The notes under the pieces were generated by a model. The model did no database searches, was not told the origin of the DNA, and saw only the letters and a program-made list of their open reading frames with translations. The translations under genes and the position numbers were made by a program. Source: Pseudomonas huaxiensis (GTDB lineage: Bacteria; Pseudomonadota; Gammaproteobacteria; Pseudomonadales; Pseudomonadaceae). Taken from it: a stretch of DNA of 64,000 nt. Location of the stretch: positions 248,001 through 312,000 of the forward strand of contig NZ_QKVL01000003.1 in assembly GCF_003231275.1 (NCBI RefSeq), given 5' to 3'. Shown in pieces: positions 11,045-18,675 of the stretch. Numbering within the stretch: position 1 is the stretch's first letter; each line of letters starts with the position of its first letter.

Positions 11045-11082
11045 CCACTGTGGGAGCGCCGCCCGGCCAACTCCCACGGTGG
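11045..11082 (+). terminator. REP-like hairpin after the GNAT gene
   Basis: CCACTGTGGGAG and CTCCCACGGTGG form 12-bp arms with one mismatch around a GC-rich loop, 12 bases after the GNAT stop. There is no clean T-run, so its role as terminator is likely but not certain. Confidence 0.5.
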
Positions 11083-11138
11083 TTTGCCGCTTAGCACATT
11101 CAGCTACAAACTGCGTAAGCAGAAATCTCTCGTCGCCG

Positions 11139-11144
11139 TATAAT
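11139..11144 (+). promoter_or_regulatory. Consensus -10 box ahead of dedA
   Basis: A perfect TATAAT lies about 95 bp before the DedA ATG. The -35 position holds only TAAGCA, so an activator or extended leader may be involved. It is the best promoter candidate in the 207-base gap. Confidence 0.45.
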
Positions 11145-11240
11145 GGCGCCCTTCGTATTGTGTGAATTATTACCCCTCCTTGTGGGGTAACTTTGCGCTC
11201 CTCGCACTGCCAGCCAACGTATTGAACACAGGTGTCGTAC

Positions 11241-11891
11241 ATGGATTTCAACCCGCTGGACCTCATTCTGCATCTCGACGCTTACCTCGATTTGCTGGTC
11301 AACAACTATGGTCCATGGATCTACGCCATCCTCTTCCTGGTGATCTTCTGCGAAACCGGCCTGGTGGTGATGCCGTTCCTGCCGGGCGACTCCCTGCTGT
11401 TCATCGCCGGCGCCGTAGCTGCAGGCGGCGCCATGGACCCTGTACTGCTTGGCGGCCTGCTGATGATCGCGGCCATCCTCGGCGACAGCACCAACTATGT
11501 GATCGGGCGAACAGCCGGGGAACGCTTGTTCAGCAACCCGAACTCGAAAATCTTCCGCCGCGACTACCTGCAGCAAACCCACGACTTCTATGAGCGCCAC
11601 GGTGGCAAGACCGTGACCCTCGCACGCTTCCTGCCGATCCTGCGGACTTTCGCACCGTTCGTCGCCGGCCTGGCGAAAATGCCTTATCCACGCTTCTTCG
11701 GCTTCAGTGTCGCCGGCACCATCCTCTGGGTAGGCGGCCTGGTGACCCTCGGCTATTTCTTCGGCAACGTGCCATTCATCAAGCAGAACCTGTCGCTGAT
11801 GATCGTCGCCATCATTCTGCTGTCGCTGGTGCCAGTGATCATCGGAGTGGTCCGCGGCCGCATGAACCGCGGTCCGGCCAAGGCGCACTGA
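11241..11891 (+). CDS. DedA-family membrane protein
   Basis: A 216-residue inner-membrane protein of the DedA/SNARE-associated family, some members of which flip undecaprenyl phosphate or support proton-motive-force homeostasis. It shows the family signature [12 protein letters not shown] near residue 50, a [10 protein letters not shown] loop, the [19 protein letters not shown] re-entrant stretch, and two C-terminal membrane segments. The ATG at 11241 is preferred over GTG 11232 because of the upstream AGG. It is followed after 9 bases by the metallopeptidase gene. Confidence 0.9.
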   Translation: MDFNPLDLILHLDAYLDLLVNNYGPWIYAILFLVIFCETGLVVMPFLPGDSLLFIAGAVAAGGAMDPVLLGGLLMIAAILGDSTNYVIGRTAGERLFSNPNSKIFRRDYLQQTHDFYERHGGKTVTLARFLPILRTFAPFVAGLAKMPYPRFFGFSVAGTILWVGGLVTLGYFFGNVPFIKQNLSLMIVAIILLSLVPVIIGVVRGRMNRGPAKAH

Positions 11892-11900
11892 TCCGCCGAC

Positions 11901-12716
11901 ATGTGGAGCCTGAGCGACTGGCGTCGCCGCCGGACCCTGGCCCGGCACCCGATTGATCCACAACTGTGGCAGCAGGTGCGCGAGCGCCTGCCGATTCTCG
12001 ACGGCCTGAACGACGAGGAAGACCAGTGGCTGCGCGAGGCCTGCATCCTGTTTCTGCGGGACAAGCACCTCACCACGCTGCCGGGCGTCGAGCTGAACGA
12101 CGGCGAGCGGCTGTTCCTCGCCGCTCAGGCACAGTTGCCGTTGCTGCACCTGGGACCGCTGAACTGGTACCAGGGCTTTCACGAAATCATTCTTTACCCG
12201 GATGACTTCCTCAGCCCCCAGCGTCACCGCGACAGCAGTGGCATCGAGCATGAATGGGACGCCGAACACAGCGGCGAGGCCTGGCAGCAAGGGCCGGTGA
12301 TCATGGCCTGGCCCGGCGTGCAGGCCAGCGGCGTGTGGGAAGGCTACAACCTGGTCATCCACGAGCTGTCGCACAAGCTGGACATGCTCAACGGCGACGC
12401 CAACGGCCTGCCGCCGCTGCACGGCGACATGCGCGTCAGCGACTGGGCTGAGGCCATGCAACACGCCTATGACGACCTCAACCGCCAGCTCGACCGCAAC
12501 CCCGAAGCCGAGACCGCCATCGACCCCTACGCGGCGGAAAACCCCGCCGAATTCTTCGCCGTGACCAGCGAATACTTCTTCAGCGCTCCCGATCTGCTGA
12601 TGCAGGCGTACCCTGCGGTTTATGCGCAACTTCGCGGCTTTTATCGCCAGGATCCCCTGGCGCGCCTTCAGCAACTCCAGCTCAGCCACCCGCAGTACAA
12701 AGATGCGGTGGAGTGA
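11901..12716 (+). CDS. mtfA: MtfA-like zinc metallopeptidase (M90)
   Basis: A cytosolic metallopeptidase of 271 residues. The zinc motif HELSHKLD lies at about 154-161, and ENPAEFFAVTSEYFF supplies the third ligand and the family signature. E. coli MtfA binds the Mlc repressor and so affects glucose PTS expression; whether that holds in Pseudomonas, which has a different sugar uptake logic, is unknown. It is 9 bases downstream of dedA, probably cotranscribed. Confidence 0.87.
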   Translation: MWSLSDWRRRRTLARHPIDPQLWQQVRERLPILDGLNDEEDQWLREACILFLRDKHLTTLPGVELNDGERLFLAAQAQLPLLHLGPLNWYQGFHEIILYPDDFLSPQRHRDSSGIEHEWDAEHSGEAWQQGPVIMAWPGVQASGVWEGYNLVIHELSHKLDMLNGDANGLPPLHGDMRVSDWAEAMQHAYDDLNRQLDRNPEAETAIDPYAAENPAEFFAVTSEYFFSAPDLLMQAYPAVYAQLRGFYRQDPLARLQQLQLSHPQYKDAVE

Positions 12717-12740
12717 ATCGGTCAAGCATCGGGGCGGGCA

Positions 12741-12769
12741 TGGCAAGCGTTTCCGAATGTGCCTATAAT
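12741..12769 (+). promoter_or_regulatory. Sigma-70 promoter of ppa
   Basis: TGGCAA, 17 bases, then a perfect TATAAT, placing transcription start about 30 bases before the ppa ATG. Confidence 0.65.
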
Positions 12770-12807
12770 CGCGGCCAATTTTTGGTCAAACACGGGGGCA
12801 ACGCCCA

Positions 12808-13335
12808 ATGAGCTACAGCAAGATTCCAGCTGGCAAAGACCTGCCGAACGACATCTACGTCGCCATCGAGATCCCGGCCAACCACGCGCCGATCAAATAC
12901 GAGATCGACAAGGACAGCGACTGCCTGTTCGTTGACCGTTTCATGGCCACCCCGATGTTCTACCCGGCCAACTACGGTTTCATCCCGAACACCCTGGCCG
13001 ATGACGGTGATCCCCTGGACGTGCTGGTCGTGACCCCTTACCCGGTTGCTCCAGGTTCGGTTATCCGCGCCCGTCCGGTCGGCATCCTGAACATGACCGA
13101 CGACGGCGGCGGCGACGCCAAAGTCATCGCCGTACCGCACGACAAGCTGTCGCAGCTGTACGTCGACATCAAGGAATACACCGACCTGCCAGCCCTGCTG
13201 CTGGAACAGATCAAGCACTTCTTCGAGAACTACAAAGATCTGGAGAAAGGCAAGTGGGTCAAGATCGATGGCTGGGGCAACGCTGACGCTGCCCGCGCCG
13301 AGATCACCAAAGCAGTTGCCGCCTACAAAGGCTAA
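12808..13335 (+). CDS. ppa: Inorganic pyrophosphatase, family I
   Basis: Hydrolyses pyrophosphate to phosphate in the cytosol and so pulls biosynthetic reactions forward. The 175-residue enzyme has the metal-binding signature [26 protein letters not shown] near the N-terminus, and the C-terminal [14 protein letters not shown] segment. It has its own promoter and a strong intrinsic terminator 15 bases after the stop, so it is monocistronic. Confidence 0.97.
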   Translation: MSYSKIPAGKDLPNDIYVAIEIPANHAPIKYEIDKDSDCLFVDRFMATPMFYPANYGFIPNTLADDGDPLDVLVVTPYPVAPGSVIRARPVGILNMTDDGGGDAKVIAVPHDKLSQLYVDIKEYTDLPALLLEQIKHFFENYKDLEKGKWVKIDGWGNADAARAEITKAVAAYKG

Positions 13336-13350
13336 GCACCTCGCTTGACG

Positions 13351-13378
13351 AAAAAGCCCCGCACTTGCGGGGCTTTTT
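13351..13378 (+). terminator. Intrinsic terminator of ppa
   Basis: AAAAAGCCCCGC, loop ACTT, GCGGGGCTTTTT: a 12-bp perfect stem with runs of A and T on the two sides, so it can act in both directions. Confidence 0.95.
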
Positions 13379-13438
13379 CATGGGTGTGTGGAAAGTGAGC
13401 CGCGGAGAGCTAGCGACAATTCCTACGTAGACATAGGC

Positions 13439-13451
13439 AATTACTGTAATT
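13439..13451. promoter_or_regulatory. Candidate operator, AATTAC-T-GTAATT
   Basis: A perfect 6-bp inverted repeat with one central base, upstream of the Cro/LexA-like regulator gene, with another palindrome (CTACGTAG, 13423-13430) just before it. Such sites often bind the encoded repressor; that link is inference. Confidence 0.35.
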
Positions 13452-13514
13452 CCGACCATCAACATGCCGAAATATCTCAACCCAATGTTTATAGGAAGCC
13501 TTGTCCCTGCGCTC

Positions 13515-13520
13515 TAGAAT
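13515..13520 (+). promoter_or_regulatory. -10 box very close to the start codon; possible leaderless transcript
   Basis: TAGAAT ends 8 bases before the ATG at 13529, which would place transcription start at or next to the initiation codon. The bases between (CAGTCCCC) contain no SD. The -35 region is weak. Confidence 0.35.
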
Positions 13521-13528
13521 CAGTCCCC

Positions 13529-14239
13529 ATGAATACATCCGGTGATCGACTGAAGGCACTGCTGAACGAGTGCAACCTGAGCGCTTCGGACTTCGCAGCC
13601 CAGCGCAAGGTGACCCCTCAACACGTGAACAACTGGTTCCATCGCGGTGTGCCCCAGGCTCGGCTCGATGAAATCGCCGAACTGCTGTGTGTACGCAGCA
13701 AATGGCTGCGCACGGGCGAAGGCCCCAAGCACATCAGCCCATTACCGCGAATACACCGCCCTCGTACTCAGCCCAGAAACGAGGCGCCGGACCACAGTGC
13801 GCTCACCACCCATGGCGACAGCGATGCGCGCTTGCCCTTTCACAACCTGCGCAACCGTCAGCTTGAACCCATCGATGGCCGCTACCTGCGCCTGCCGCGC
13901 CAGGCCCTCGACCGTCTTGGCGTAGACCCGGCCCAAGCGCTATGCCTGAGCATGCCGGACTACAACATGATGCCGCTGATCCCCTTTGGCGCCCCGCTGG
14001 CCATCGACTGCAGCCTGACCCGAGTGGTTGAAGGGGAGTTGTACGCGGTCCTGCACAACGGACGCTTGCGTATCCATGGTCTGAGCAAACGCACCAACGG
14101 CGCCCTGCGCTTGCACAGCCACGACAGCGAAGGGTTTCCCTGCGAAAGCTACAGCGTCAGCCAGGCCCGCAGCCAGCAACTGGAGATTCTTGGCTGGGTG
14201 TTCTGGTGGGCCCAATACCGCAGCGAAAGGCCGGACTGA
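13529..14239 (+). CDS. Cro/CI-type HTH regulator with degenerate S24 (LexA-like) domain
   Basis: A 236-residue DNA-binding protein. Residues 1-65 form a Cro/CI helix-turn-helix (ASDFAAQRKVTPQHVNNWFH), followed by a linker and an S24-like C-terminal domain. In the S24 domain the nucleophile position (GDSM in UmuD) reads DYNMM, so Ser is replaced by Asn, and the general-base Lys position reads RIHGL, so Lys is replaced by His. It should therefore bind DNA and dimerise but not self-cleave. No SD precedes the ATG. It is the last host gene before the island, and may regulate host or island genes; nothing here shows which. Confidence 0.8.
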   Translation: MNTSGDRLKALLNECNLSASDFAAQRKVTPQHVNNWFHRGVPQARLDEIAELLCVRSKWLRTGEGPKHISPLPRIHRPRTQPRNEAPDHSALTTHGDSDARLPFHNLRNRQLEPIDGRYLRLPRQALDRLGVDPAQALCLSMPDYNMMPLIPFGAPLAIDCSLTRVVEGELYAVLHNGRLRIHGLSKRTNGALRLHSHDSEGFPCESYSVSQARSQQLEILGWVFWWAQYRSERPD

Positions 14240-14298
14240 AGCACAAAAGCGTGCATTTTCTGCTGGGCATTGCGACCCATTCCCAGTATGCTACGGCC

Positions 14299-14460
14299 CA
14301 CCTCCACCCTGGCTGCCGCTTGCATGCCATGGGCGGGCGAGGCCTCACACAGCCCTCGCCTATCGACACCTCGTGTCGACCAACGATTTGAAGGCGGTTG
14401 CGGCTTACCAAAAGTCAGCCAAGACTGTCCCCGAGAAGCCGGCCACAAGCCGGCTTTTTA
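14299..14460 (+). ncRNA. Candidate small RNA whose terminator is the island attachment site
   Basis: Between the regulator gene and the island, 14240-14442 holds no convincing protein gene. TATGCT (14287-14292) with TGGGCA 17 bases upstream could be a promoter, and the stretch ends in a strong intrinsic terminator (14436-14460). Many integrases use the 3' end of an RNA gene as target, which supports an RNA gene here. The sequence is not one I can name (not tRNA, tmRNA, 6S or SRP RNA), so the call is tentative. Confidence 0.3.
14436..14460 (+). terminator. Intrinsic terminator overlapping attL
   Basis: AAGCCGGC, loop CACAA, GCCGGCTT, then a T-run. The right half of this stem is repeated at the other end of the island. 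Confidence 0.85.
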
Positions 14461-14462
14461 AT
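14443..14462. repeat. attL core (20-bp direct repeat)
   Basis: CCACAAGCCGGCTTTTTAAT, identical to 24753-24772. Flanking bases differ on both sides (GG/G here, AA/T there), which defines the core. It covers the loop and right arm of a terminator. Confidence 0.85.
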
Positions 14463-14569
14463 GTCTTTTTGAAAGCCACCCTCATCTACTGAAAATCGCG
14501 AGAGCCTTGCTAGATCAAGGGTTTAAGCCTACTTTTATTCCCGTGACTTCCGTTTTCATCCATCGTCTT

Positions 14570-14605
14570 CCACAGCCAAGTGGGGGATCAAGTGGGGGAC
14601 CAGAG
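14570..14605. repeat. 36-bp imperfect island-end repeat, left copy
   Basis: A stretch with two spaced GGGGGA motifs (GTGGGGGATCAAGTGGGGGA) and a trailing CCAGAG. It matches 24659-24694 at 31 of 36 positions. It lies between attL and the integrase start and may hold integrase arm sites. Confidence 0.65.
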
Positions 14606-14615
14606 GGCCGAAAAG

Positions 14616-15857
14616 ATGGGCAAGCTGACCGCAAAGTATGTCGAAAACGTGACCGAGCCAGGCACCTACGAAGACGGTGAAGGGCTGCGCCTTATCGTCA
14701 AAGCTACAGGGCGAAAAAACTGGGTGCTGCGGTTTCAGCTACACGGCAAACGACGGGAGATGGGATTGGGTGGCTACCCCCAGCTCGATTTAAAAATGGC
14801 CCGCGCGGCCGCTTATGAAAACAAAGCCCAGATCTTCAAAGGCACTGACCCACTCGCAAAACGACAGGCTGAACAAGCCGCTCAACGGGAAGCTGAACGC
14901 CGAGAACAGGCGCAGCTGATTACCTTTGAGAAATTGGCCACCGACTATCGAGATGTCCATGGTTCGAGCTGGTCGGAGAAATGGCGTAAGGGCTGGCTGC
15001 GGAAACTAGAGCTCTATGCCTTCCCTACAATAGGGAAGCTGTCAGCTGACCAGATCGAGACCAAACATCTGATCAAGGCCCTGCAGCCACTATGGTCAAC
15101 CAAAACGCGGACGGCCGACGAAGTACGTGGGCAAATCGAACAAATCCTAGACGCCGCCGGAGCCCGAGGTCTCAGAACCGGAGAGAATCCTGCTCGTTGG
15201 CGCGGCCATCTGGAAAACCTGCTCAGCCGGCAAGAGAAGAAGAAAGCTCGCAAACGCCAGCATCATCCAGCGCTGAAATGGCAGGACCTGCCGAAGCTCA
15301 TGGAAGCCTTACGCAAGGACTCCAACCACGTGTCTGTCGCGGCCCAGTTACTGATTCTAACCGGCGCTCGCTCGCATATGGTCCGATTCGCACGCTGGGA
15401 TGAGTTTGACTTGAAGTCGGGTCGATGGTCCTTGCCTGATGAGCGCATGAAAACCCGGCAAGCGTTCGCGATCCCCTTGGCCCCAGAGGTGGTCTCACTT
15501 CTGAAGGGCCTTCCGAAAATCAACGCGAGAAGTCCCTACGTTTTCCCTGGCCACGGCCGAAGCGGCGTGATGCACGCTAATGGAATTCGCAATCTGCTAC
15601 ATGCACTGGGTTATGAGCACATCACTCGTCATGGTTTCCGCTCAACCTTTCGAGATTGGGCAGGTGAAAAGACTCATTTCCCGAGAGATATCTGCGAGCT
15701 CGCGCTGGCCCACGACGAGCGCGGGGAAACCGAAAGCGCATACTCTCGATCAGACTTTTTTGATAAGCGACGGGAGCTGATGCACGCGTGGGCCATCTAC
15801 GCTACATCCACACCTGAACACGCGGATGAGGCCCTACGCGATACATCGGGGGAATGA
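14616..15857 (+). CDS. int: Tyrosine integrase, P4/DUF4102 type
   Basis: A 413-residue site-specific recombinase that would integrate and excise the island. The N-terminal DUF4102 arm-binding domain contains YEDGEGLRLIVKATGRKNW and the MGLGGYPQLDLKMAR stretch. The catalytic domain has the first Arg in LTGARSHMV, HGFRSTFRDWA for His-x2-Arg, LALAHDE, and the nucleophile Tyr in ESAYSRSD. All active-site residues are present, so it looks functional. I chose ATG 14616; GTG codons at 14580 and 14592 are in frame but lie in the end repeat. Confidence 0.92.
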   Translation: MGKLTAKYVENVTEPGTYEDGEGLRLIVKATGRKNWVLRFQLHGKRREMGLGGYPQLDLKMARAAAYENKAQIFKGTDPLAKRQAEQAAQREAERREQAQLITFEKLATDYRDVHGSSWSEKWRKGWLRKLELYAFPTIGKLSADQIETKHLIKALQPLWSTKTRTADEVRGQIEQILDAAGARGLRTGENPARWRGHLENLLSRQEKKKARKRQHHPALKWQDLPKLMEALRKDSNHVSVAAQLLILTGARSHMVRFARWDEFDLKSGRWSLPDERMKTRQAFAIPLAPEVVSLLKGLPKINARSPYVFPGHGRSGVMHANGIRNLLHALGYEHITRHGFRSTFRDWAGEKTHFPRDICELALAHDERGETESAYSRSDFFDKRRELMHAWAIYATSTPEHADEALRDTSGE

Positions 15858-15983
15858 TGAGGCTGCGACCGCTGAATGCATCGGACTTTGGGGCGCATCT
15901 ATCAAGGAGACAATCCCGCAACTGCGGCGAAATCAACATCGGTGTAGGACCACGAGATCTATGGTTATCGACTTTAAAAAGCC

Positions 15984-16030
15984 AGGTCCCTTTAAGCAGG
16001 GATGCGTAGCCTCCCTGCTTAAAGGGACCT
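15984..16030. repeat. Perfect 19-bp inverted repeat
   Basis: Arm 15984-16002 (AGGTCCCTTTAAGCAGGGA) is mirrored exactly by 16012-16030 around a 9-base loop (TGCGTAGCC). There is no T-run directly after it. It lies 126 bases beyond the integrase stop. Confidence 0.9.
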
Positions 16031-16062
16031 CACTTAAAAAATCTAAAGCCCACGCAACTGTC

Positions 16063-16152
16063 TGTGGAAAATCACTGATTTCCACCGGTGGATAATTTCA
16101 TCCACCGCCGCAGAACTCCCGAAAATTCGAGCCTTGACCCGAATTATCCACA
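16063..16152. promoter_or_regulatory. Cluster of DnaA-box-like sequences
   Basis: A perfect DnaA box TTATCCACA (16144-16152), TGTGGAAAA on the other strand (16063-16071), and GGTGGATAA (16087-16095, one mismatch), within 90 bases. The last is part of an inverted repeat, GGTGGAT-N6-ATCCACC (16087-16106). Confidence 0.45.
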
Positions 16153-16389
16153 GGCGTAGAAAAGATCTGGCAAAGTGCTGTCGTTGACAGCAACCCAGGT
16201 AGCCAGAACCTTTAAGGCTACGCCACACCGTGGTGGTTCTCCCAAAGTGCGATTAGCGTCCGGCGGCTCGCACGCTCACAGCGATGTGATGGATGCCGAC
16301 TTTTATCAGTGTGCCCACTGCGGCAACTCATCCCCTTTCATAGCTGCCCTGCAGCAACCTATCCGCTTGACCATTTCATGCGCCAACCT

Positions 16390-16424
16390 GCGCCCGTCTC
16401 TTTCTTCCGGAAAGAGACGGGCGC
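16390..16424. repeat. Perfect 15-bp hairpin
   Basis: GCGCCCGTCTCTTTC and GAAAGAGACGGGCGC surround a 5-base loop TTCCG. No gene ends nearby, so it is not an obvious terminator. Confidence 0.85.
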
Positions 16425-16852
16425 TCGTACCGCTGCTGCAGCCCAACTCGTACAAGGCTTTGCGACATTCCCCCTCGTGACAATCGGCGTGACAAACACC
16501 GAAGTCACCAGCAACAGCGATGCAGATGATGGTGCCGCAGCCCACGGGATGGACTGCACCTGACTGACAGTCGGGCATGCCCCGGTCAATGCTTCATTGC
16601 CTTCACCCGACTCAGGATCTCGCGGCGTTGGTCTCGTCAGCCAATGCAGCCTTCAGCCGCCCACTTCCTCGGAAGTGCTCAGGAGGCCAGATCATGAGAT
16701 GCCCAAGCTCCCGGTCGTAAAGAGCCGTCAGTCCCGCGTTAGTGGACAACCCTCACAGGCCGCAGGGGCCTTGATCCCTGATAACACTCAACATTCTGGG
16801 CGGGATGACGTGAGGAAAGCTTCAAGGGTTTGGTTTCGAGTGCAGTTCGATC

Positions 16853-17712
16853 ATGGCACTGGTAGGTAAACGGGATGGGCGGAACTTTGGCTACGGCAGG
16901 CAACTTGGTTATTCCCACCACAAGCGTTGCGGGACATGTTTGGCGGCGGCCATTACGGCACGGTCAAAGCGCACAGTGATCGCCAGCAGGCGTTTGTGCG
17001 CTGGTGTCGGTCGGAGGATGGAGCAGGGTTTAACGATGCGCGACAAATTGATCAGCAGACCTTGTTGGACTACGCCGGACATCTGCGCCAACAAATTGAA
17101 CAAGGTGAGCTGGCCATCGCCTCTGCGCAGAACGCCTGAGCAGCGTCAACCGCACCCTTGCTGTGCTGCGTGATGATCAGTACGTCAGGATCGCTAGTCC
17201 GAGGCAGGCGTTAGGACTGCAGCACTCGACGGTGCGCACCCGCGCGCTGGATGGCCAAGACCGCCAACTGGTGCGGCGAGTGGTGGAGGGACTTGTCAAA
17301 CAACAAACGACTGGGTGACCGCGATTGTCCTGTTGACCCGAGCAACCAGAATTCGCCTGCGCGTAGCGATCCTGGCTGACCTGCCACGATTACTACGCGA
17401 AGCCGAACACTTAGGCATCATCAACATACAAGACGGCACCAAAGGCGGCCGCTCAGGGGCTTCAGCGCCGCGATGGGTCGTGGCAAATGAAGAGGTGAAG
17501 GGGCACTGATGTTTGTTCGTAATGCGTCGCCGACCGCCGGCCGCTACTTGCTGGGCCGAGACGAAAGCTACGCTGCGGTCCTGCAACAGACCGTGCTCCC
17601 CGCCCGAGGAATACTGCATGACCAAGGACTGAAGGGCTTTCATGAACTGTGGGCGGCCTACGCCTGCGAGCGTTACGAGCAGCTGACTGGTCACACCGCC
17701 ACAGCACAAATA
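16853..17712 (+). pseudogene. Decayed, truncated integrase-domain gene
   Basis: Pieces of one protein appear in successive frames: MALVGKRDGRNFGYGRQLGY from 16853, then GGGHYGTVKAHSDRQQAF with the SAM-like core-binding part (16927-17139), then SSVNRTLAVLRDDQYV (about 17138-17320), then LPRLLREAEHLGIINIQDGT (to 17509), then GRDESYAAVLQQTV and KGFHELWAAYACERYEQLTG (17509-17700). This is the integrase-domain protein commonly seen in Pseudomonas integrative elements. At least three frame changes break it, and the expected last quarter, with the catalytic Tyr, is absent: the sequence turns AT-rich at about 17700, where the helicase module begins. Confidence 0.8.
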
Positions 17713-17731
17713 CTTAACATTACACTAAAAA

Positions 17732-18511
17732 TTATTTAGTCATCCCAAGGACAGCCTTGACACTATCTATTCGCTTCTTTGGAAATATCCAGCCCTTTAA
17801 CGAACCATTCCATTTACCACCAAGCTCGACAAACTTGTCCTTATAAGAGGTTGTATTTCCTTTTACCAAAATTGCTTTTTCACTGTAATCGATAATTACT
17901 GGAGCAACGGTGAAATCGCCGACCGAAGTCGGTGTTACCTTAGGTAGCTCGACAACATTTGAACCTGCATTAGTACGCGGCGGTGGAATATCGCTCTCCT
18001 CAAATTGCCCAATAATGAGAGACAAGTGATCTTTAATTTTCGCATTAAGTTCATCAACGGATGCATAATCACCAATCAGTCCGTTTCTCATACACTCCTC
18101 TTTGAACTCGCAAAGCTCCTCGAACTGCTTTGCATTTTTTTTGTATTCATTCGGAGTCATAGGCTTGTTTGAAAAATAAACAATGACAGGTTTGCCCATT
18201 TGCATAAAAGTCTGAATTTCTTCGACCGTACCACTCTTGGCCTCTCCAGTCGGGCTACCTAGCCTTAAGCCAAATATCGCGATAAGGATATCTGACCCTA
18301 TGACTATTTGTTTATTTATAAGCTCCTGAGGACGCCCTCCCATAATTGGGACAGTATCCGTCTCCCACTTGGTAGGTAAAAACACTGTTTTCTTATCAAA
18401 TGAGTTTTTAACATTCCACTCATTTAGTGCCAATGGAATGGCTTTACGCTCTTCAGCAACATCGGATGGAGAACCAATCAACACTCTGTAAACTTTTGCG
18501 GGATATGACAT
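17732..18511 (-). CDS. Stand-alone DUF4062 protein with C-terminal LGGKWN/GWIFPK module
   Basis: A 259-residue protein. Residues 1-170 resemble DUF4062, a TIR-like Rossmann domain usually found at the N-terminus of STAND/NLR-like proteins: VYRVLIGSPSDVAEER, VIGSDILIAIFGLRLG, SGTVEEIQTFMQMGKPVIVYF. After a linker (about 180-205) comes a small module, ILVKGNTTSYKDKF and LGGKWNGSLKGWIFPK, a pattern I recall from assorted phage, viral and plasmid proteins. The ATG at 18511 follows GGAG by 6 bases. It lies 164 bases downstream of the helicase gene in the same direction and shares its AT-rich composition. Function unknown; an effector role is inference. Confidence 0.7.
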   Translation of the reverse strand: MSYPAKVYRVLIGSPSDVAEERKAIPLALNEWNVKNSFDKKTVFLPTKWETDTVPIMGGRPQELINKQIVIGSDILIAIFGLRLGSPTGEAKSGTVEEIQTFMQMGKPVIVYFSNKPMTPNEYKKNAKQFEELCEFKEECMRNGLIGDYASVDELNAKIKDHLSLIIGQFEESDIPPPRTNAGSNVVELPKVTPTSVGDFTVAPVIIDYSEKAILVKGNTTSYKDKFVELGGKWNGSLKGWIFPKKRIDSVKAVLGMTK

Positions 18512-18675
18512 TTCTGACTCCAAAGACAAGTTTAAAACTTTATTTTCTAAGAAAATTTTCATCAGCAAAAAAACACTCACTGAAGTCCCTCTTACTGCGT
18601 AACTCTCTCACCCACTGATCAGGCTCTAAAACACCCACAACACTTAATTAACTCAATATCGCTTTTCGCAAATAA

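Larger units (their letters stand above)
15858..16852. other. Non-coding stretch of the island
   Basis: Nearly 1 kb without a convincing gene. Short open frames overlap on both strands around 16306-16590 and at 15826-16095 and 16597-16869, but none has an SD, family motif or favourable composition. The stretch holds a perfect 19-bp hairpin (15984-16030), DnaA-box-like sites (16063-16152), and a perfect 15-bp hairpin (16390-16424). The last 150 bases are probably the native upstream region of the decayed integrase gene. Confidence 0.6.

Noticed and set aside
14240..14470. tRNA or tmRNA gene at the island edge
   Set aside because: No cloverleaf with a T-loop GTTCGA and CCA end could be drawn; only a terminator stem is clear.
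14580..14615. GTG codons as integrase start
   Set aside because: They fall within the 36-bp end repeat, which recurs at the other end of the island without a gene; ATG 14616 gives the normal family N-terminus.
16306..16590. Overlapping short frames on both strands in the island
   Set aside because: No SD, no recognisable family and mutually exclusive frames; the stretch contains a perfect hairpin instead.
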